DNA from: Streptococcus pantholopis
GTDB lineage: Bacteria; Bacillota; Bacilli; Lactobacillales; Streptococcaceae
Reading direction: 5' to 3'
DNA: 64,000 bases
NCBI RefSeq assembly: GCF_001642085.1
Contig: NZ_CP014699.1
Coordinates: 1,550,001-1,614,000 of the forward strand
Shown here: positions 44,072 through 52,421 of the stretch, one piece after another
Layout: each line of letters begins with the position of its first letter
Position numbering within the stretch: position 1 is the stretch's first letter
Translations under genes and position numbers: made by a program
Notes under the pieces: model-generated
The model's database searches: none
Told to the model about the DNA's origin: nothing
What the model saw: the letters and a program-made list of their open reading frames with translations, nothing else

Positions 44072-44246
44072 CTAAAAATTCCTTTTTATATCTAGTTTAT
44101 CCCTATTATTTTAGCACGCTCAGCAGCACATGTAAAATAATTAAATTTTATCAAATTGATAAGAAAAATCTATCAACTGCATATGAAAATTTAGAAAACT
44201 TGGAGATGATATTTATTTACATCAGTAAACGATTCAAAACAAAATT

Positions 44247-44293
44247 AAGCAAGGGATTGAGTTTTGTCTTGTATAAAACCCAATCCTTTGCTT
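44247..44293 (-). terminator. Hairpin between tcyA and tcyB, probable attenuator or stabiliser
   Basis: A long imperfect stem built from AAGCAAGGGATTG and CAATCCTTTGCTT encloses GTTTT/AAAAC. On the minus strand it is followed by AATTTTG, a weak T tract. It could partly end transcription so that more binding protein than permease is made. Confidence 0.6.
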
Positions 44294-44368
44294 GAAATAC
44301 TGGCAGACTTTTGAAGTGCCTCAAATGCTATTTTCTCTTTTTAGCGGGCAATTAAAAGAAATACTATC

Positions 44369-45184
44369 TTAGAGGTCTGAGACATAATCTCCGCCAAAGT
44401 ACTTTTTGCTGAGTTTGGCAAGCGTTCCGTCTTTTTTGAGCTCAGCCAGACGTTTATTGACATACTGCTGCAACTTTTCGCCTTCCTCATCTTTAGGGAA
44501 AAGCAGGTACTCTAAGCCGTCCGTTTCACCGCCTATTTCTTCCTCGATTTGACTGACTTTTAAATCCAGCCCCTGATCGTCTACAATATAGGCCGATGAA
44601 ATCGCATCATAAAGTATGAAATCAATCTTCCCATTTTCGATATGCTGCAGACGGGTGGTAATACCTGTTGTCCCAGATACATAATTGATGTCAATTGCTT
44701 TCTTGTCCGGATTAGCACTATTCCAGTTTTCAAGAACTTGAGCATAATTGGAGCCGGATAAAACTTCAGTTGACTTGCCGGACAAGTCTTCCAAACGTTT
44801 AAAGCTCTGCCCCTTAGCACTGGTTACAGCATAATTTGACTTAGAAATAGGATTTGAAAACAAATATTTCTCCGCCCGTTCCTCATTGTAATTAAAATCA
44901 TTGGCTGCCATTTGGTATTTGCCAGCATCAAGCCCAGTCAGGATACTGTCAAAGGGAATTGTCTGAAATTTTAGCTTGTACTGTTTAGAATCTTTAAAAA
45001 TAGCTTTGACGACATCAATATCATAGCCCTTAAATTTATTATTGCTTTTATACGTAAAAGGAGCCGTATCCGAATCAGTCGCCACCGTAATCGTTGTCTT
45101 ACCGGCTGCATCAGCCTTATGCGGCAGTAAAACCAAACTAGCTAAAATCACTCCCAGCAGAAGTCGTTCTATCCATTTTTTCAT
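44369..45184 (-). CDS. tcyA: Amino-acid (cystine) ABC transporter substrate-binding protein
   Basis: The 271-residue SBP_bac_3 protein has a signal peptide (KKWIERLLLGVILASLVLLP, then HKADAAG), a ligand-binding core starting TITVATDSDTAPFTY and the conserved GYDIDVVKAI and AANDFNYNEERA segments. No Cys follows the hydrophobic stretch, so it is not a standard lipoprotein. A cystine role is inferred from the neighbourhood. The Shine-Dalgarno AAAAGGAG is 3 nt from a leader repeat. Confidence 0.8.
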   Translation of the reverse strand: MKKWIERLLLGVILASLVLLPHKADAAGKTTITVATDSDTAPFTYKSNNKFKGYDIDVVKAIFKDSKQYKLKFQTIPFDSILTGLDAGKYQMAANDFNYNEERAEKYLFSNPISKSNYAVTSAKGQSFKRLEDLSGKSTEVLSGSNYAQVLENWNSANPDKKAIDINYVSGTTGITTRLQHIENGKIDFILYDAISSAYIVDDQGLDLKVSQIEEEIGGETDGLEYLLFPKDEEGEKLQQYVNKRLAELKKDGTLAKLSKKYFGGDYVSDL

Positions 45185-45201
45185 ATCAATCTCCTTTTAT
45201 T

Positions 45202-45358
45202 AAGATACAAAGCCCGTGAAAAACGCAAAGTAAAAATAAGAGACTGACCGCTGAGTCACTGAAGACTCAAAAGAAGTCCATACTCGCAGAGCAGCTAGAT
45301 TTGTATGTCAGCTTGCGCCGCCTACGACTGCCTCTTTTTTTACACAACGTTTAAAGAA
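45202..45358 (-). repeat. Leader palindrome with a longer core, tcyA copy
   Basis: It starts AAGATACAAAGCCCGTG. Arms carry AAACG/CGTTT and GTAAAAA/TTTTTAC, again matching each other while differing from the other copies. The core is longer, with GAGTC/GACTC hairpin parts. The right end (AACGTTTAAAG) lacks the usual GGGCGTGTTC. Confidence 0.75.
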
Positions 45359-45631
45359 TAATCTTCTATCATTCTCAGTCTACCGCGCTTTTTAACCTTT
45401 GTCTAATAGCAATTTTCTATCAAATCATAAAGAAAACTTATCATACCTCCAAGAAAAGGCAGACAAGGACTTTTATAATGGCAATAATTCGGATAATTTT
45501 AGCGAATCCAGCCTTTGGAAGACCGGCAAATGCCTCCAGCTCCATATCAGCCCTAGGCAAACTGCTGCTGCAAGCACTCAGCCTGACTGCCGGAAAAAAA
45601 TTTTAATTTCCGCCCCAAATTTTCAGTGAAT
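45359..45631. other. Intergenic stretch with nothing recognised
   Basis: This AT-rich gap between the tcyA leader and the nusG-side terminator has only short chance frames. I see no promoter I would defend. Confidence 0.4.
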
Positions 45632-45664
45632 AAAAAAAAGCTGTTTGATTTGACCAAACAGCTT
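45632..45664 (-). terminator. Rho-independent terminator downstream of nusG
   Basis: AAGCTGTTTG and CAAACAGCTT form the stem, followed by eight T residues on the minus strand. It lies about 165 nt past nusG; the gap between holds no gene. Confidence 0.85.
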
Positions 45665-45827
45665 ACTCACTAGATTTTTGTGCCATTAAAAAAAGCAGAT
45701 TGACTTGAGTTTTGACTGTGAAAAATCCTGAAATCAAAGCCCAAACACTGCCTCTATCTTTGATACGTTTAAAAATCTCCTTGCCGACAGAAAACACTTT
45801 TTCTAACGGCCTATCAATATCAATTTG

Positions 45828-46367
45828 TTACAATTCTGCAACTTGATAAAGTTCCAGCTCAGCAGCCGTTTCAGAACCAAACATGTTAATCATGATTTTG
45901 ACCTTGTTGTTTTCAATTTCAACTACACGGCCTTCCTGCCCCATGAAGGCACCGTCGATAATTTGCACGACATCACCCGGCTTAATATTGGTATCAATCA
46001 CATCTACCGTCTGTCCCATAGAAATCAGGATAGAGCGAATTTCTTCTTCCAAAAGCGGAGTAGGTTTGGAACGGTTCCCATGTGAGCCGACAAAACCGGT
46101 CACATTAGGAGTATTCCGAACGACAAACCAAGCTTCATCTGTCATGACCATCTCCACCAGAACATAACCCGGAAAGCGGTTTTCTTCCACTTCCTTTGTT
46201 TTGCCGTTTTTCTCAATGTTAACGGTTTGGGTCGGAATCTCTACACGCAGGATATTCTCTAACATATTGTAGGTCTTAGCCCGCTGCAGCAGGTTTTCCT
46301 TAACCTTGTTTTCATAGCCTGAATAAGTCTGTAAGACAAACCAGCCTTTATCAAATGAATCTAACAT
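45828..46367 (-). CDS. nusG: Transcription elongation/antitermination factor NusG
   Basis: The 179-residue NusG has an N-terminal NGN domain (about 5-110: GWFVLQTYSGYENKVKENLL, then NRFPGYVLVEM and VRNTPNVTGFVG) and a C-terminal KOW domain (about 127-160: KPGDVVQIIDGAFMGQEG). In most streptococci rpmG and secE lie directly upstream; neither is visible here. Instead a promoter, a hairpin and a 33-codon ORF precede it. Confidence 0.95.
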   Translation of the reverse strand: MLDSFDKGWFVLQTYSGYENKVKENLLQRAKTYNMLENILRVEIPTQTVNIEKNGKTKEVEENRFPGYVLVEMVMTDEAWFVVRNTPNVTGFVGSHGNRSKPTPLLEEEIRSILISMGQTVDVIDTNIKPGDVVQIIDGAFMGQEGRVVEIENNKVKIMINMFGSETAAELELYQVAEL

Positions 46368-46468
46368 TATTCTTTCCTTTCTGCTATTCTGAAAAAAGCA
46401 GCCAAACAGCTGTACTGCCCCTTCCGGAAGCGAACAAGCTTGTATTTAGGCCAGTACTTTTTCATCAT
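46367..46468 (-). CDS. 33-residue ORF overlapping the nusG start
   Basis: It runs from tandem ATGs at 46468 to a TAA that overlaps the nusG ATG as TAATG. The peptide is basic, beginning MMKKYWPKYKLVRFRKG. No strong ribosome site precedes it, and I do not recognise it. It could be a leader peptide coupling translation to nusG, or chance. Evidence is positional only. Confidence 0.3.
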   Translation of the reverse strand: MMKKYWPKYKLVRFRKGQYSCLAAFFRIAERKE

Positions 46469-46490
46469 AAAAAGCCCTTAAGGGCTTTTT
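46469..46490 (-). terminator. Promoter-proximal terminator-like palindrome in the nusG leader
   Basis: A perfect 22-nt palindrome (AAAAAGCCC, TTAA centre, GGGCTTTTT) lies about 17 nt after the predicted nusG start site and ends in five T residues. It could act as an attenuator. Confidence 0.55.
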
Positions 46491-46513
46491 GGGGGAATTA
46501 TTCGTTTCACCTT

Positions 46514-46542
46514 ATTATAATAAAAGCCAGAACCGATGTCAA
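46514..46542 (-). promoter_or_regulatory. nusG promoter, consensus
   Basis: Minus strand TTGACA (46537-46542), exactly 17 nt, then TATAAT (46514-46519). It is one of the strongest-looking promoters in the window. Confidence 0.88.
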
Positions 46543-46648
46543 ATTGTTTTTTCCTAAGCGCCGTTAGCTAATAATAAACGTTTCAGATACTAAATCGTAT
46601 CACCTATTAAAAGTACTGTCATGTCAATTTCTTGTACTGAATCAATGC

Positions 46649-46861
46649 CTAATTTTTCAATGTGGCTGTAACATTGATATAAGCAAGCGTTATAATGAAC
46701 ATTGTGTTTTCGCTATTGGAAATAGTATTAATAGCCCCATTTTTAGTAATCGATCCTTCTGTTTCATTTCCCAGTGAAATAGACTGTTCGGTTTGAAAGC
46801 GCAATTTCGATGCGTCTTCTGCTGCTCTCTTATCATATTCCCAGAGAAACAAGAAAACCAC
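46649..46861 (-). pseudogene. Phage major tail protein fragment
   Basis: About 70 residues resemble the N-terminal part of TP901-1-type phage major tail proteins: VFLFLWEYDKRA, then SKLRFQTEQSISLG and SITKNGAINTISNSENT. The usual ~100 C-terminal residues are missing. The frame runs on to an ATG at 46903, but that part lies in IS200 sequence on the opposite strand. The assignment rests on remembered family patterns. Confidence 0.45.
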
Positions 46862-46875
46862 TAGCTCAGCTGGGG

Positions 46876-47151
46876 TTGGCGCTGATACCAGCCAAACTTG
46901 CAATGTCTGATTTTATTTTTTTAAAGAGTAAGAGTGCTCTAATGATTTTTGAAAAACATGTTAACCTAAAATCCTAGTACGAAAATCGTAAGTTTTAGGC
47001 AAGAGGCAATTACGTCAGTACAGTTGGATTGAACGAACAGACGATAGCAGAGTTTATTCGTGGGCAAGAGAAAAATAACTTTGCTTCTGATAAATTGAAT
47101 GTAAAAGAGTATAAGGACCCTTTTTCGGACAAGAAATTTAGAATACGTTAA
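46876..47151 (+). pseudogene. IS200/IS605-family transposase TnpA remnant
   Basis: The plus frame ending at 47151 reads SDFIFLKSKSALMIFEKHVN, a stop, YENRKF, a stop, then ARGNYVSTVGLNEQTI and DKLNVKEYKDPFS. This matches the C-terminal half of IS200-type TnpA (SKSALMIF, NR-FWA-GYYVSTVGLNE, DKL-VKEY-DPF). The expected Trp codon before ARGNY is now TAG (46996-46998), and a second TAG is at 46975-46977. The N-terminal half with the HUH motif is missing. Confidence 0.8.
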
Positions 47152-47307
47152 AAGCCCCTTGTTACGGTCAATAGTCAAGTATAAATAGTGGCCTAAACCA
47201 AACAGCGGCTTTGGTCGATAATAAAGGTGAACGATTTATAGCCAGTGTACAAAGACTTGCAATTAAAATTTTTCTTGGTCCCAAGGGCCATTCTGTTTAT
47301 TTTGAGT

Positions 47308-47339
47308 GCAAAAAAGCACTTAAATCTCTCTAAGTGCTT
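47308..47339 (-). terminator. Rho-independent terminator after the 50-residue ORF
   Basis: On the minus strand AAGCACTTA and TAAGTGCTT form a stem followed by T residues, 6 nt past the stop of the small ORF at 47346. Confidence 0.75.
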
Positions 47340-47345
47340 GGGCTA

Positions 47346-47498
47346 TCAGATTATTTCGAGCTTTAGTTTCTTGACATATTCAGACCATTCACGATCTAAG
47401 TCATCAACCGATTTATCTTTATTTGCTTCATGGGCAGCATTGAAATCAATGTTGTCATCTTCAGCTTCCGGCCAAGCATTGAGGTCTTGTATTGTCAT
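47346..47498 (-). CDS. Hypothetical 50-residue acidic protein
   Basis: The ORF starts MTIQDLNAWPEAEDD and is rich in acidic residues and helix formers, ending EWSEYVKKLKLEII. The ATG at 47498 has GGAAGGA 9-10 nt upstream and is preferred over the TTG-type start at 47537. A terminator follows at once, which supports a real transcript. It lies between an integrase fragment and IS debris, so it may be a leftover prophage gene. I do not recognise the family. Confidence 0.4.
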   Translation of the reverse strand: MTIQDLNAWPEAEDDNIDFNAAHEANKDKSVDDLDREWSEYVKKLKLEII

Positions 47499-47517
47499 AT
47501 CAATCAATCCTTCCAAA

Positions 47518-47613
47518 TTTAAAATCAACGACTTCAAGTTTTATGCTCACCAGCTCGAAAAACTGAAAGAAAAAAATGACCGTGTTGTTAAAGATATTTT
47601 TTCAAAAATCTAA
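47518..47613 (+). pseudogene. Probable phage integrase C-terminal remnant
   Basis: The plus frame ends FYAHQLEKLKEKNDRVVK, then DIFSKI and a stop. The Y-x-H context with ~20 trailing residues is the usual C-terminus of a tyrosine recombinase. It is followed by GGGTGAAAAGCGGGTGAAC and, 60 nt on, a tRNA-Ser, the expected layout of an attachment site. The upstream catalytic residues are missing. Confidence 0.4.
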
Positions 47614-47672
47614 AATTGACGGGTGAAAAGCGGGTGAACAGCCTCAAACCGTTGATATATCAATAGGCTAAA

Positions 47673-47759
47673 AGGAGAGGAGGGGATTCGAACCCCCGAG
47701 CCCCGTGAAGGACTACACGCTTTCCAAGCGTGCGCACTCAGCCGCTATGCGACCTCTCC
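47673..47759 (-). tRNA. tRNA-Ser (GGA)
   Basis: An 87-nt class II tRNA on the minus strand with acceptor GGAGAGG and a long variable arm. The anticodon loop TTGGAAA gives GGA. Its 3' end faces the integrase remnant, so it probably served as a phage attachment site. Confidence 0.92.
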
Positions 47760-47921
47760 ATCAAGAAGTTGGAAGACCAACTTTTTCTATTATAACATAT
47801 TTCCCAAAAATGGGAAGTCCTAATTTATCTAAACAGCCTGCAGTGCTGTTTGACTAAAGACCAAAAGATGGTTGGCCGATATACCTACTGAAGCAGTGCT
47901 GTCAACCACAGACAAAGATCC

Positions 47922-48560
47922 TTATCTAAACTGAGCCTCGACACGATAAATAACTTGCCCTTTTTCAGCAAATTTTTCTTCATACTCTGTCATAACATTG
48001 CCAGTGAAATCACTGGCATGCAAATCCAGCCAAACCTTATTTAAAAGCATGCCATACTGCGAAAAACTGACTAAACTGTATTCGAACAAAGACCGATTGT
48101 CAGTCTTAAAATGAATTTCTCCTTTTTCAGGCAGAATATGCTGATATGTTCCCAAGAAAGTTTTGTAGGTCAGCCGACGCTTCTCGTGTTTTGTTTTTGG
48201 CCAAGGATCTGAAAAATTAAGATAGAGTAAATCAACTTCTTCTGCTGCAAAAAAATGTCTTAGATCAGACCCGTCAGCCAAAAGCAATCTGACATTCTCA
48301 GCCTGACTGGCCAACACTTTATCTAAAGCGTAGCTGAGAACAGATACCTGCATGTCAATACCAATATAATTAATCTCTGGATTTTTAAGAGCCATGCCAG
48401 AAATAAAGGCTCCCTTTCCGGTTCCAATTTCAATGTGAATGGGACGATCATTGCCAAAAAGCTCCCGCCAGCGGCCCTTAAACTTTTCAGGCTGAAAAAC
48501 CACCAACTGAGGATGGTTTTTTAAATGCTCTTCTGCTCCTTTACGTTTTCTTACTCGCAT
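47922..48560 (-). CDS. trmB: tRNA (guanine46-N7)-methyltransferase
   Basis: The 212-residue TrmB starts [13 protein letters not shown] and has the AdoMet motif [12 protein letters not shown] (about 41-52) and the catalytic [20 protein letters not shown] segment near 112-131. It methylates G46 in tRNA variable loops. It overlaps ccrZ by 1 nt, a conserved streptococcal pair. Confidence 0.96.
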   Translation of the reverse strand: MRVRKRKGAEEHLKNHPQLVVFQPEKFKGRWRELFGNDRPIHIEIGTGKGAFISGMALKNPEINYIGIDMQVSVLSYALDKVLASQAENVRLLLADGSDLRHFFAAEEVDLLYLNFSDPWPKTKHEKRRLTYKTFLGTYQHILPEKGEIHFKTDNRSLFEYSLVSFSQYGMLLNKVWLDLHASDFTGNVMTEYEEKFAEKGQVIYRVEAQFR

Positions 48561-49351
48561 CAGTTTTTCCTAAATAATTCTCTAAATTGACGCAGGCCGT
48601 AAATTTCCTGATTCACCTGCTCCATATTCCTCTTATCAAAGGACCGTAAAATCTGAGTCAGATAAGAAAGCTGCCCATACCAAAAGACTTTTTGCATCAC
48701 TTTTTCATTGTCCTTATAGCCGTAATAAGACAGCCACTCATGCCAGTGTGTCTGAGGAATATAATGGCTCAATAGATAGGCTACATCATACATACGGTCT
48801 GTCAAACGCACCGAGTCCCAATCCACCAAATAAATCATACCGCTGGTAGTGATAATCCAATTGCTGCGTTTAATGTCCCCGTGGACAATTGTTGCAACCT
48901 CCGAACGAAATTCAGGCAAATTGCGTTTCAGCTCCTTGATAATGGACTGCAGATAAGTATTCTCCTGAATTTGAAGAGGAGCATTATTTTCCCAATCAAT
49001 GAGCAGGTCATAGGGATTTTCGATCCTATAGCTTAATTGCAAAAGCTGATTAACCAAGGCTCGTGAACGGTGGAGGCGATTCAAGACATGTATAATCTGC
49101 TTACTGCCCATATCTTCACGCGTCAGAATACGGCCGTCAAGCCACTCCTGTGCACTCATTGTGTCGCCATTGCCCATTCGCTTAGCCCACAGCAGCTGCG
49201 GTGCAATCTGTTCCTTGGAGAGAGCAGGGAGAATTGGGGTTGTATTGATTTTGACAAAAACCCGCTCGCCATCCGGATAGGTCCCAACGTAAGCTTTCCC
49301 GCTTTCTCCTCTCAAGGGTGTTAAAGTTAAATCTTTATCTGATGAAGTCAC
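48560..49351 (-). CDS. ccrZ: Cell-cycle regulator CcrZ (phosphotransferase fold)
   Basis: The 263-residue protein has an aminoglycoside/choline kinase fold with [11 protein letters not shown] (catalytic region, about 164-174) and [10 protein letters not shown] (metal site). In pneumococcus CcrZ interacts with FtsZ and controls DnaA-dependent replication timing. The former name is YtmP. It is translationally coupled to trmB. Confidence 0.88.
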   Translation of the reverse strand: MTSSDKDLTLTPLRGESGKAYVGTYPDGERVFVKINTTPILPALSKEQIAPQLLWAKRMGNGDTMSAQEWLDGRILTREDMGSKQIIHVLNRLHRSRALVNQLLQLSYRIENPYDLLIDWENNAPLQIQENTYLQSIIKELKRNLPEFRSEVATIVHGDIKRSNWIITTSGMIYLVDWDSVRLTDRMYDVAYLLSHYIPQTHWHEWLSYYGYKDNEKVMQKVFWYGQLSYLTQILRSFDKRNMEQVNQEIYGLRQFRELFRKN

Positions 49352-49417
49352 TTCGTCCCCTCCTTTTCATTTTCTACATATAGATAGTCAGTGTTTATTT
49401 TACTTGTTTTACAGCAC

Positions 49418-50455
49418 TTAGTCAATCATCTGCCTTATTTTATACGGCAGGTAAATTTCTACAGTGACAACAGTCACTACAGCCAGTAAACCTGCCCCCT
49501 GCCAGGACAAGGTGAAAGGCATTTCGATAACCAGCAGCAAATAAGCGATGCAGCTTAAAAAGCGCTTTAAATTTTGACCTTTTAGCTGTCTGTCTATTGG
49601 GAAAAGACCAGTAAAATAGTGATAGTCAAAATGGTAATATAAAGCCAGCAGCTGAAAAAGCAGCAAATAGTTAAAAAGCAGAGCCAAGCTTGCGGCTACA
49701 AGCGGATGATCAACAAAAATCAAGCCTAAAATGCTCAAAAGCAGCAGACGAAGCGATAAACTGGCATAATCGGAACTGCGCAGAAAAGCACGCCAATAAA
49801 GATTTTCCCATAAAAATGCCGGTTCTTTTTTTAGAAATTTCAATAAGCCGTCTAAATAGCGGCGGCGCTTAACACTCCCTGAAAGACCCTTAACTCTTGT
49901 AAAGAGCGCAAAAAACTTTAAAAGCGATTGCTGACGTTTCTTCTCATAATCAATTGCTGCGTCCCAGTTTAAACGGCCGGCAGAATTCCAAAACAGATGG
50001 GCTTTACGGCCAATTAAAAACCACTTCAAAACAGCCAGCAGCACTGCCAGCAAGGCGACATGCCAAAGAAAGAAGCCCTGTCTTAAAAAAACGGGTGTTA
50101 CAAGCAGTAAAAAAAGAGTCTGCAGCAAAGTCCCAAAAAGAAAAGAGCGCTTCTGGGCCTGAAGAATCCACATCTTCAGCTCACTTTCCTTAGGCAGCCA
50201 AAATTGTCTGTCGGCAGGCTCTAAATAAGTAGCGATTGACCCAGAATTTAAGAGAGCAAACAAAGCAGCTCCCAAAGCAGCAAACAGAAAGACTGGCTGT
50301 TGGGGAAAATTTTCCAGCAGGTTTCTGTACTGAACTAAGAGAAAACCGAGCAAAACCAATAAAACTAAGACAAAATGATCGTTAAAAACGTACCTTGAAT
50401 AGCGCAGGAGCTGTAAAAGAAAACGCCTGCGACGGTCTTTAAAAACCCGAAACAT
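49418..50455 (-). CDS. ecsB: ABC transporter permease EcsB
   Basis: The 345-residue protein has about six to eight hydrophobic segments and no soluble domain. With EcsA it forms an exporter affecting protein secretion, proteolysis of membrane proteins and competence in Firmicutes; the substrate is not firmly known. It begins 1 nt past the ecsA stop. Many Leu, Phe and Lys codons and the start MFRVFKDRRRRFLLQ are typical. Confidence 0.85.
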   Translation of the reverse strand: MFRVFKDRRRRFLLQLLRYSRYVFNDHFVLVLLVLLGFLLVQYRNLLENFPQQPVFLFAALGAALFALLNSGSIATYLEPADRQFWLPKESELKMWILQAQKRSFLFGTLLQTLFLLLVTPVFLRQGFFLWHVALLAVLLAVLKWFLIGRKAHLFWNSAGRLNWDAAIDYEKKRQQSLLKFFALFTRVKGLSGSVKRRRYLDGLLKFLKKEPAFLWENLYWRAFLRSSDYASLSLRLLLLSILGLIFVDHPLVAASLALLFNYLLLFQLLALYYHFDYHYFTGLFPIDRQLKGQNLKRFLSCIAYLLLVIEMPFTLSWQGAGLLAVVTVVTVEIYLPYKIRQMID

Positions 50456-50456
50456 C

Positions 50457-51182
50457 TCACACCTCTTTTGTCAAAGCCATATAAATAGCATTTAAGCTTG
50501 CTGTTTCATCCCCAAACTGTCTGCGGAGCTCAGATAGGCTCCCAGAAGCGCGTACCTCTCCCTTATGTAAAATGACAAAGCGGTCGCACATTTTTTCAGC
50601 AGAATCCAGGACATGTGTACTCATTAAAATCGATTTTCCTTTTGCTTTTTCGTCGGCCAGCAGATCACTTAGGTCAGCTATTGCTAAAGGATCCAGCCCC
50701 AAAAAAGGTTCATCGAAAATAAATAATTCAGGATCAACCAAAAAAGCACAAATAATCATGACTTTCTGCTTCATTCCCTTGGAAAAATAGGCAGGAAACC
50801 AATCCAGCTTATCATCTAACCGAAAAAGTTCCAAATAAGGCTGAACCCGCTTTAAGGCTGCACTCGTTTCAATATCATAAGCCATAGCCATTGTTTCAAA
50901 ATGCTCTTTCAAAGTTAACTCATCATAGAGAACCGGCGTTTCGGGAATAAAACCAATTTTTTTACGGTAGGCAGACTGGTTTTGCTCCAAAGTCATCCCG
51001 TCAATGCTTATTGTTCCTTGAAAAGGGGTCAAAAGCCCGATAATCTCATTAATTGTTGTGGATTTTCCTGCGCCGTTTAAACCGATTAACCCCAGCACTT
51101 CACCGGATTTCACCGAAAAAGAAACATCTTTTAAAACAGGAAGACGGCTGTAACCGCCTGTAAGGTTCTCAATTTTTAACAT
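50457..51182 (-). CDS. ecsA: ABC transporter ATP-binding protein EcsA
   Basis: The 241-residue ATPase has Walker A GLNGAGKSTTI (about 36-46), signature YFSKGMKQKVMI (SKGMKQ, a variant of LSGGQ), Walker B LFIFDEPFLGLDP and switch His in MSTHV. The frame runs far upstream, but the ATG at 51182 fits MLKIENLTGGYSRLP. It diverges from hit. Confidence 0.88.
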   Translation of the reverse strand: MLKIENLTGGYSRLPVLKDVSFSVKSGEVLGLIGLNGAGKSTTINEIIGLLTPFQGTISIDGMTLEQNQSAYRKKIGFIPETPVLYDELTLKEHFETMAMAYDIETSAALKRVQPYLELFRLDDKLDWFPAYFSKGMKQKVMIICAFLVDPELFIFDEPFLGLDPLAIADLSDLLADEKAKGKSILMSTHVLDSAEKMCDRFVILHKGEVRASGSLSELRRQFGDETASLNAIYMALTKEV

Positions 51183-51198
51183 GCTATTTCCCACTAAC

Positions 51199-51230
51199 TT
51201 TGATATACTTATACTAAACATTATATCAAA
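51199..51230. promoter_or_regulatory. Inverted repeat between ecsA and hit
   Basis: TTTGATATA and TATATCAAA form a 9-bp inverted repeat with a 14-nt centre in the 72-nt divergent region. It may contain overlapping promoters or an operator. Confidence 0.35.
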
Positions 51231-51254
51231 TTCATATAGAGAAGGGAAAATAAA

Positions 51255-51674
51255 ATGGAAAACTGTCTTTTTTGTAAAATTGCAGAGGGTCAAATTCCCT
51301 CTGCCAAAGTTTATGAAGATGAGCATACATTGGCCTTTTTGGATATTTCCCAAACGACCAAAGGGCACATGCTTTTAATCCCTAAAAAACATGTGCGCAA
51401 TACTCTTGAAATGGATGAAGGGCTGGCACAGACTGTTTTTGCCAGACTCCCTAAACTGGCACGTGCACTGCAAAAAGCGACCAAAGCCGGCGGAATGAAC
51501 ATCATCAACAATAATGAGGAGATAGCCGGGCAGACCGTCTTTCATGCCCATATCCACCTCATTCCCCGTTACAGCACAGATGATGGTCTGGAAATCCATT
51601 TCACTGCTCATGATTCGGACAGCTCAGCACTCAATTCTTTGGCTGATGACATCCGCAGTGAGGTGGGCCAATGA
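51255..51674 (+). CDS. hit: HIT-family nucleotide hydrolase
   Basis: The 139-residue protein has N-terminal CLFCKIAEGQIPS and the histidine triad QTVFHAHIHLIPR near residues 96-108. The family hydrolyses purine nucleoside phosphoramidates and dinucleotides. It overlaps the next gene by 4 nt and diverges from ecsA, the usual order in streptococci. Confidence 0.93.
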   Translation: MENCLFCKIAEGQIPSAKVYEDEHTLAFLDISQTTKGHMLLIPKKHVRNTLEMDEGLAQTVFARLPKLARALQKATKAGGMNIINNNEEIAGQTVFHAHIHLIPRYSTDDGLEIHFTAHDSDSSALNSLADDIRSEVGQ

Positions 51675-51967
51675 AAATGAAAGGTTATATCACCGTAGGC
51701 CTTTTGGCCTACACAAGCTACCGAGTCTACAAAAACCGTAAGGCTATCCGATCTCAGCTCCAGTCCGCCAAAGAATCTTTCCTAGTTGCTCAGGAAAATC
51801 TTCTTGATATAGGTGAGAGTTTAGAGAAAATTGCCCAGCAAAAAGACAATCTGCAGGCTGTCAAGCAAGATTTAAGCTATAAAGGACGTGTTTTCAATCA
51901 AGAAGTTCAGGCCTATCTGAAACAAATATCTGCTATCCTTGAAAAATACCAAGATAAACGGCCTTAA
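51671..51967 (+). CDS. Small membrane-anchored coiled-coil protein
   Basis: The 98-residue protein has a short hydrophobic N-terminus (GYITVGLLAYTSYRVY) followed by a helical, charged, probably coiled-coil body (about 25-95). It resembles YtxH-like or HIT-linked streptococcal proteins of unknown role. It is coupled to hit by ATGA and followed by a terminator. Confidence 0.7.
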   Translation: MKMKGYITVGLLAYTSYRVYKNRKAIRSQLQSAKESFLVAQENLLDIGESLEKIAQQKDNLQAVKQDLSYKGRVFNQEVQAYLKQISAILEKYQDKRP

Positions 51968-52019
51968 GCAAAAAATGTAAGCTCTGTAGCAAGATCAGCA
52001 GCGGCTTACCCTATATAAT

Positions 52020-52055
52020 AAGAAAGAGAAGGCAAACGCTGTCTTCTCTTTCTTA
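52020..52055 (+). terminator. Rho-independent terminator after hit operon
   Basis: AAGAAAGAGAAGGCA pairs with TGTCTTCTCTTTCTT around a small loop, then T residues. It closes the hit transcript. Confidence 0.85.
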
Positions 52056-52218
52056 TTATTTAAAATCAGGAAAAGGTGATGCGATAAGATTATTTATGAC
52101 CTCACGTTTGGTATTGAAAAAAGAAACACAAGATGCGTGAAAATTCCCTGTTCTTTTGAAAATTTTGAATTTGCTTTCTAAAACCCATTATGACTAGTTT
52201 TATAGCTTCTGCAGTTAA

Positions 52219-52400
52219 AAACGAGGCTGGGACAAAGTCCGCCTCGTTTCACTTTTTTAGACCTATGCACAGTGGTGGATTGGAAATTCTTGTCCCTTGT
52301 CAAGCAAGGTATAAGGTCCTCTCTAATCAACTGTGCAGAGGTGAGACAACAAAATCAAAATCGTCATTTTATGACAATTTCGATTTTTGTCATACTCTCT
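52219..52400. repeat. ~185-bp GAGGCTGGGACAAA repeat, first copy
   Basis: It starts ACGAGGCTGGGACAAA and ends TTTTTGTCATACTCTC, so the ends are inverted copies of each other. Inside are a small GC-rich hairpin (ACGAGGC/GCCTCGT) and a decayed long palindrome. A better-kept copy is at 61022-61212. It lies between the hit terminator and the 3' end of the LCP gene. Confidence 0.8.
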
Positions 52401-52421
52401 CTTCTAAAACTGTCTGCTGAT

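Noticed and set aside
46368..46567. Possible secE upstream of nusG
   Set aside because: The only frame is 33 codons with no SecE membrane helix; a diverged SecE could not be supported.
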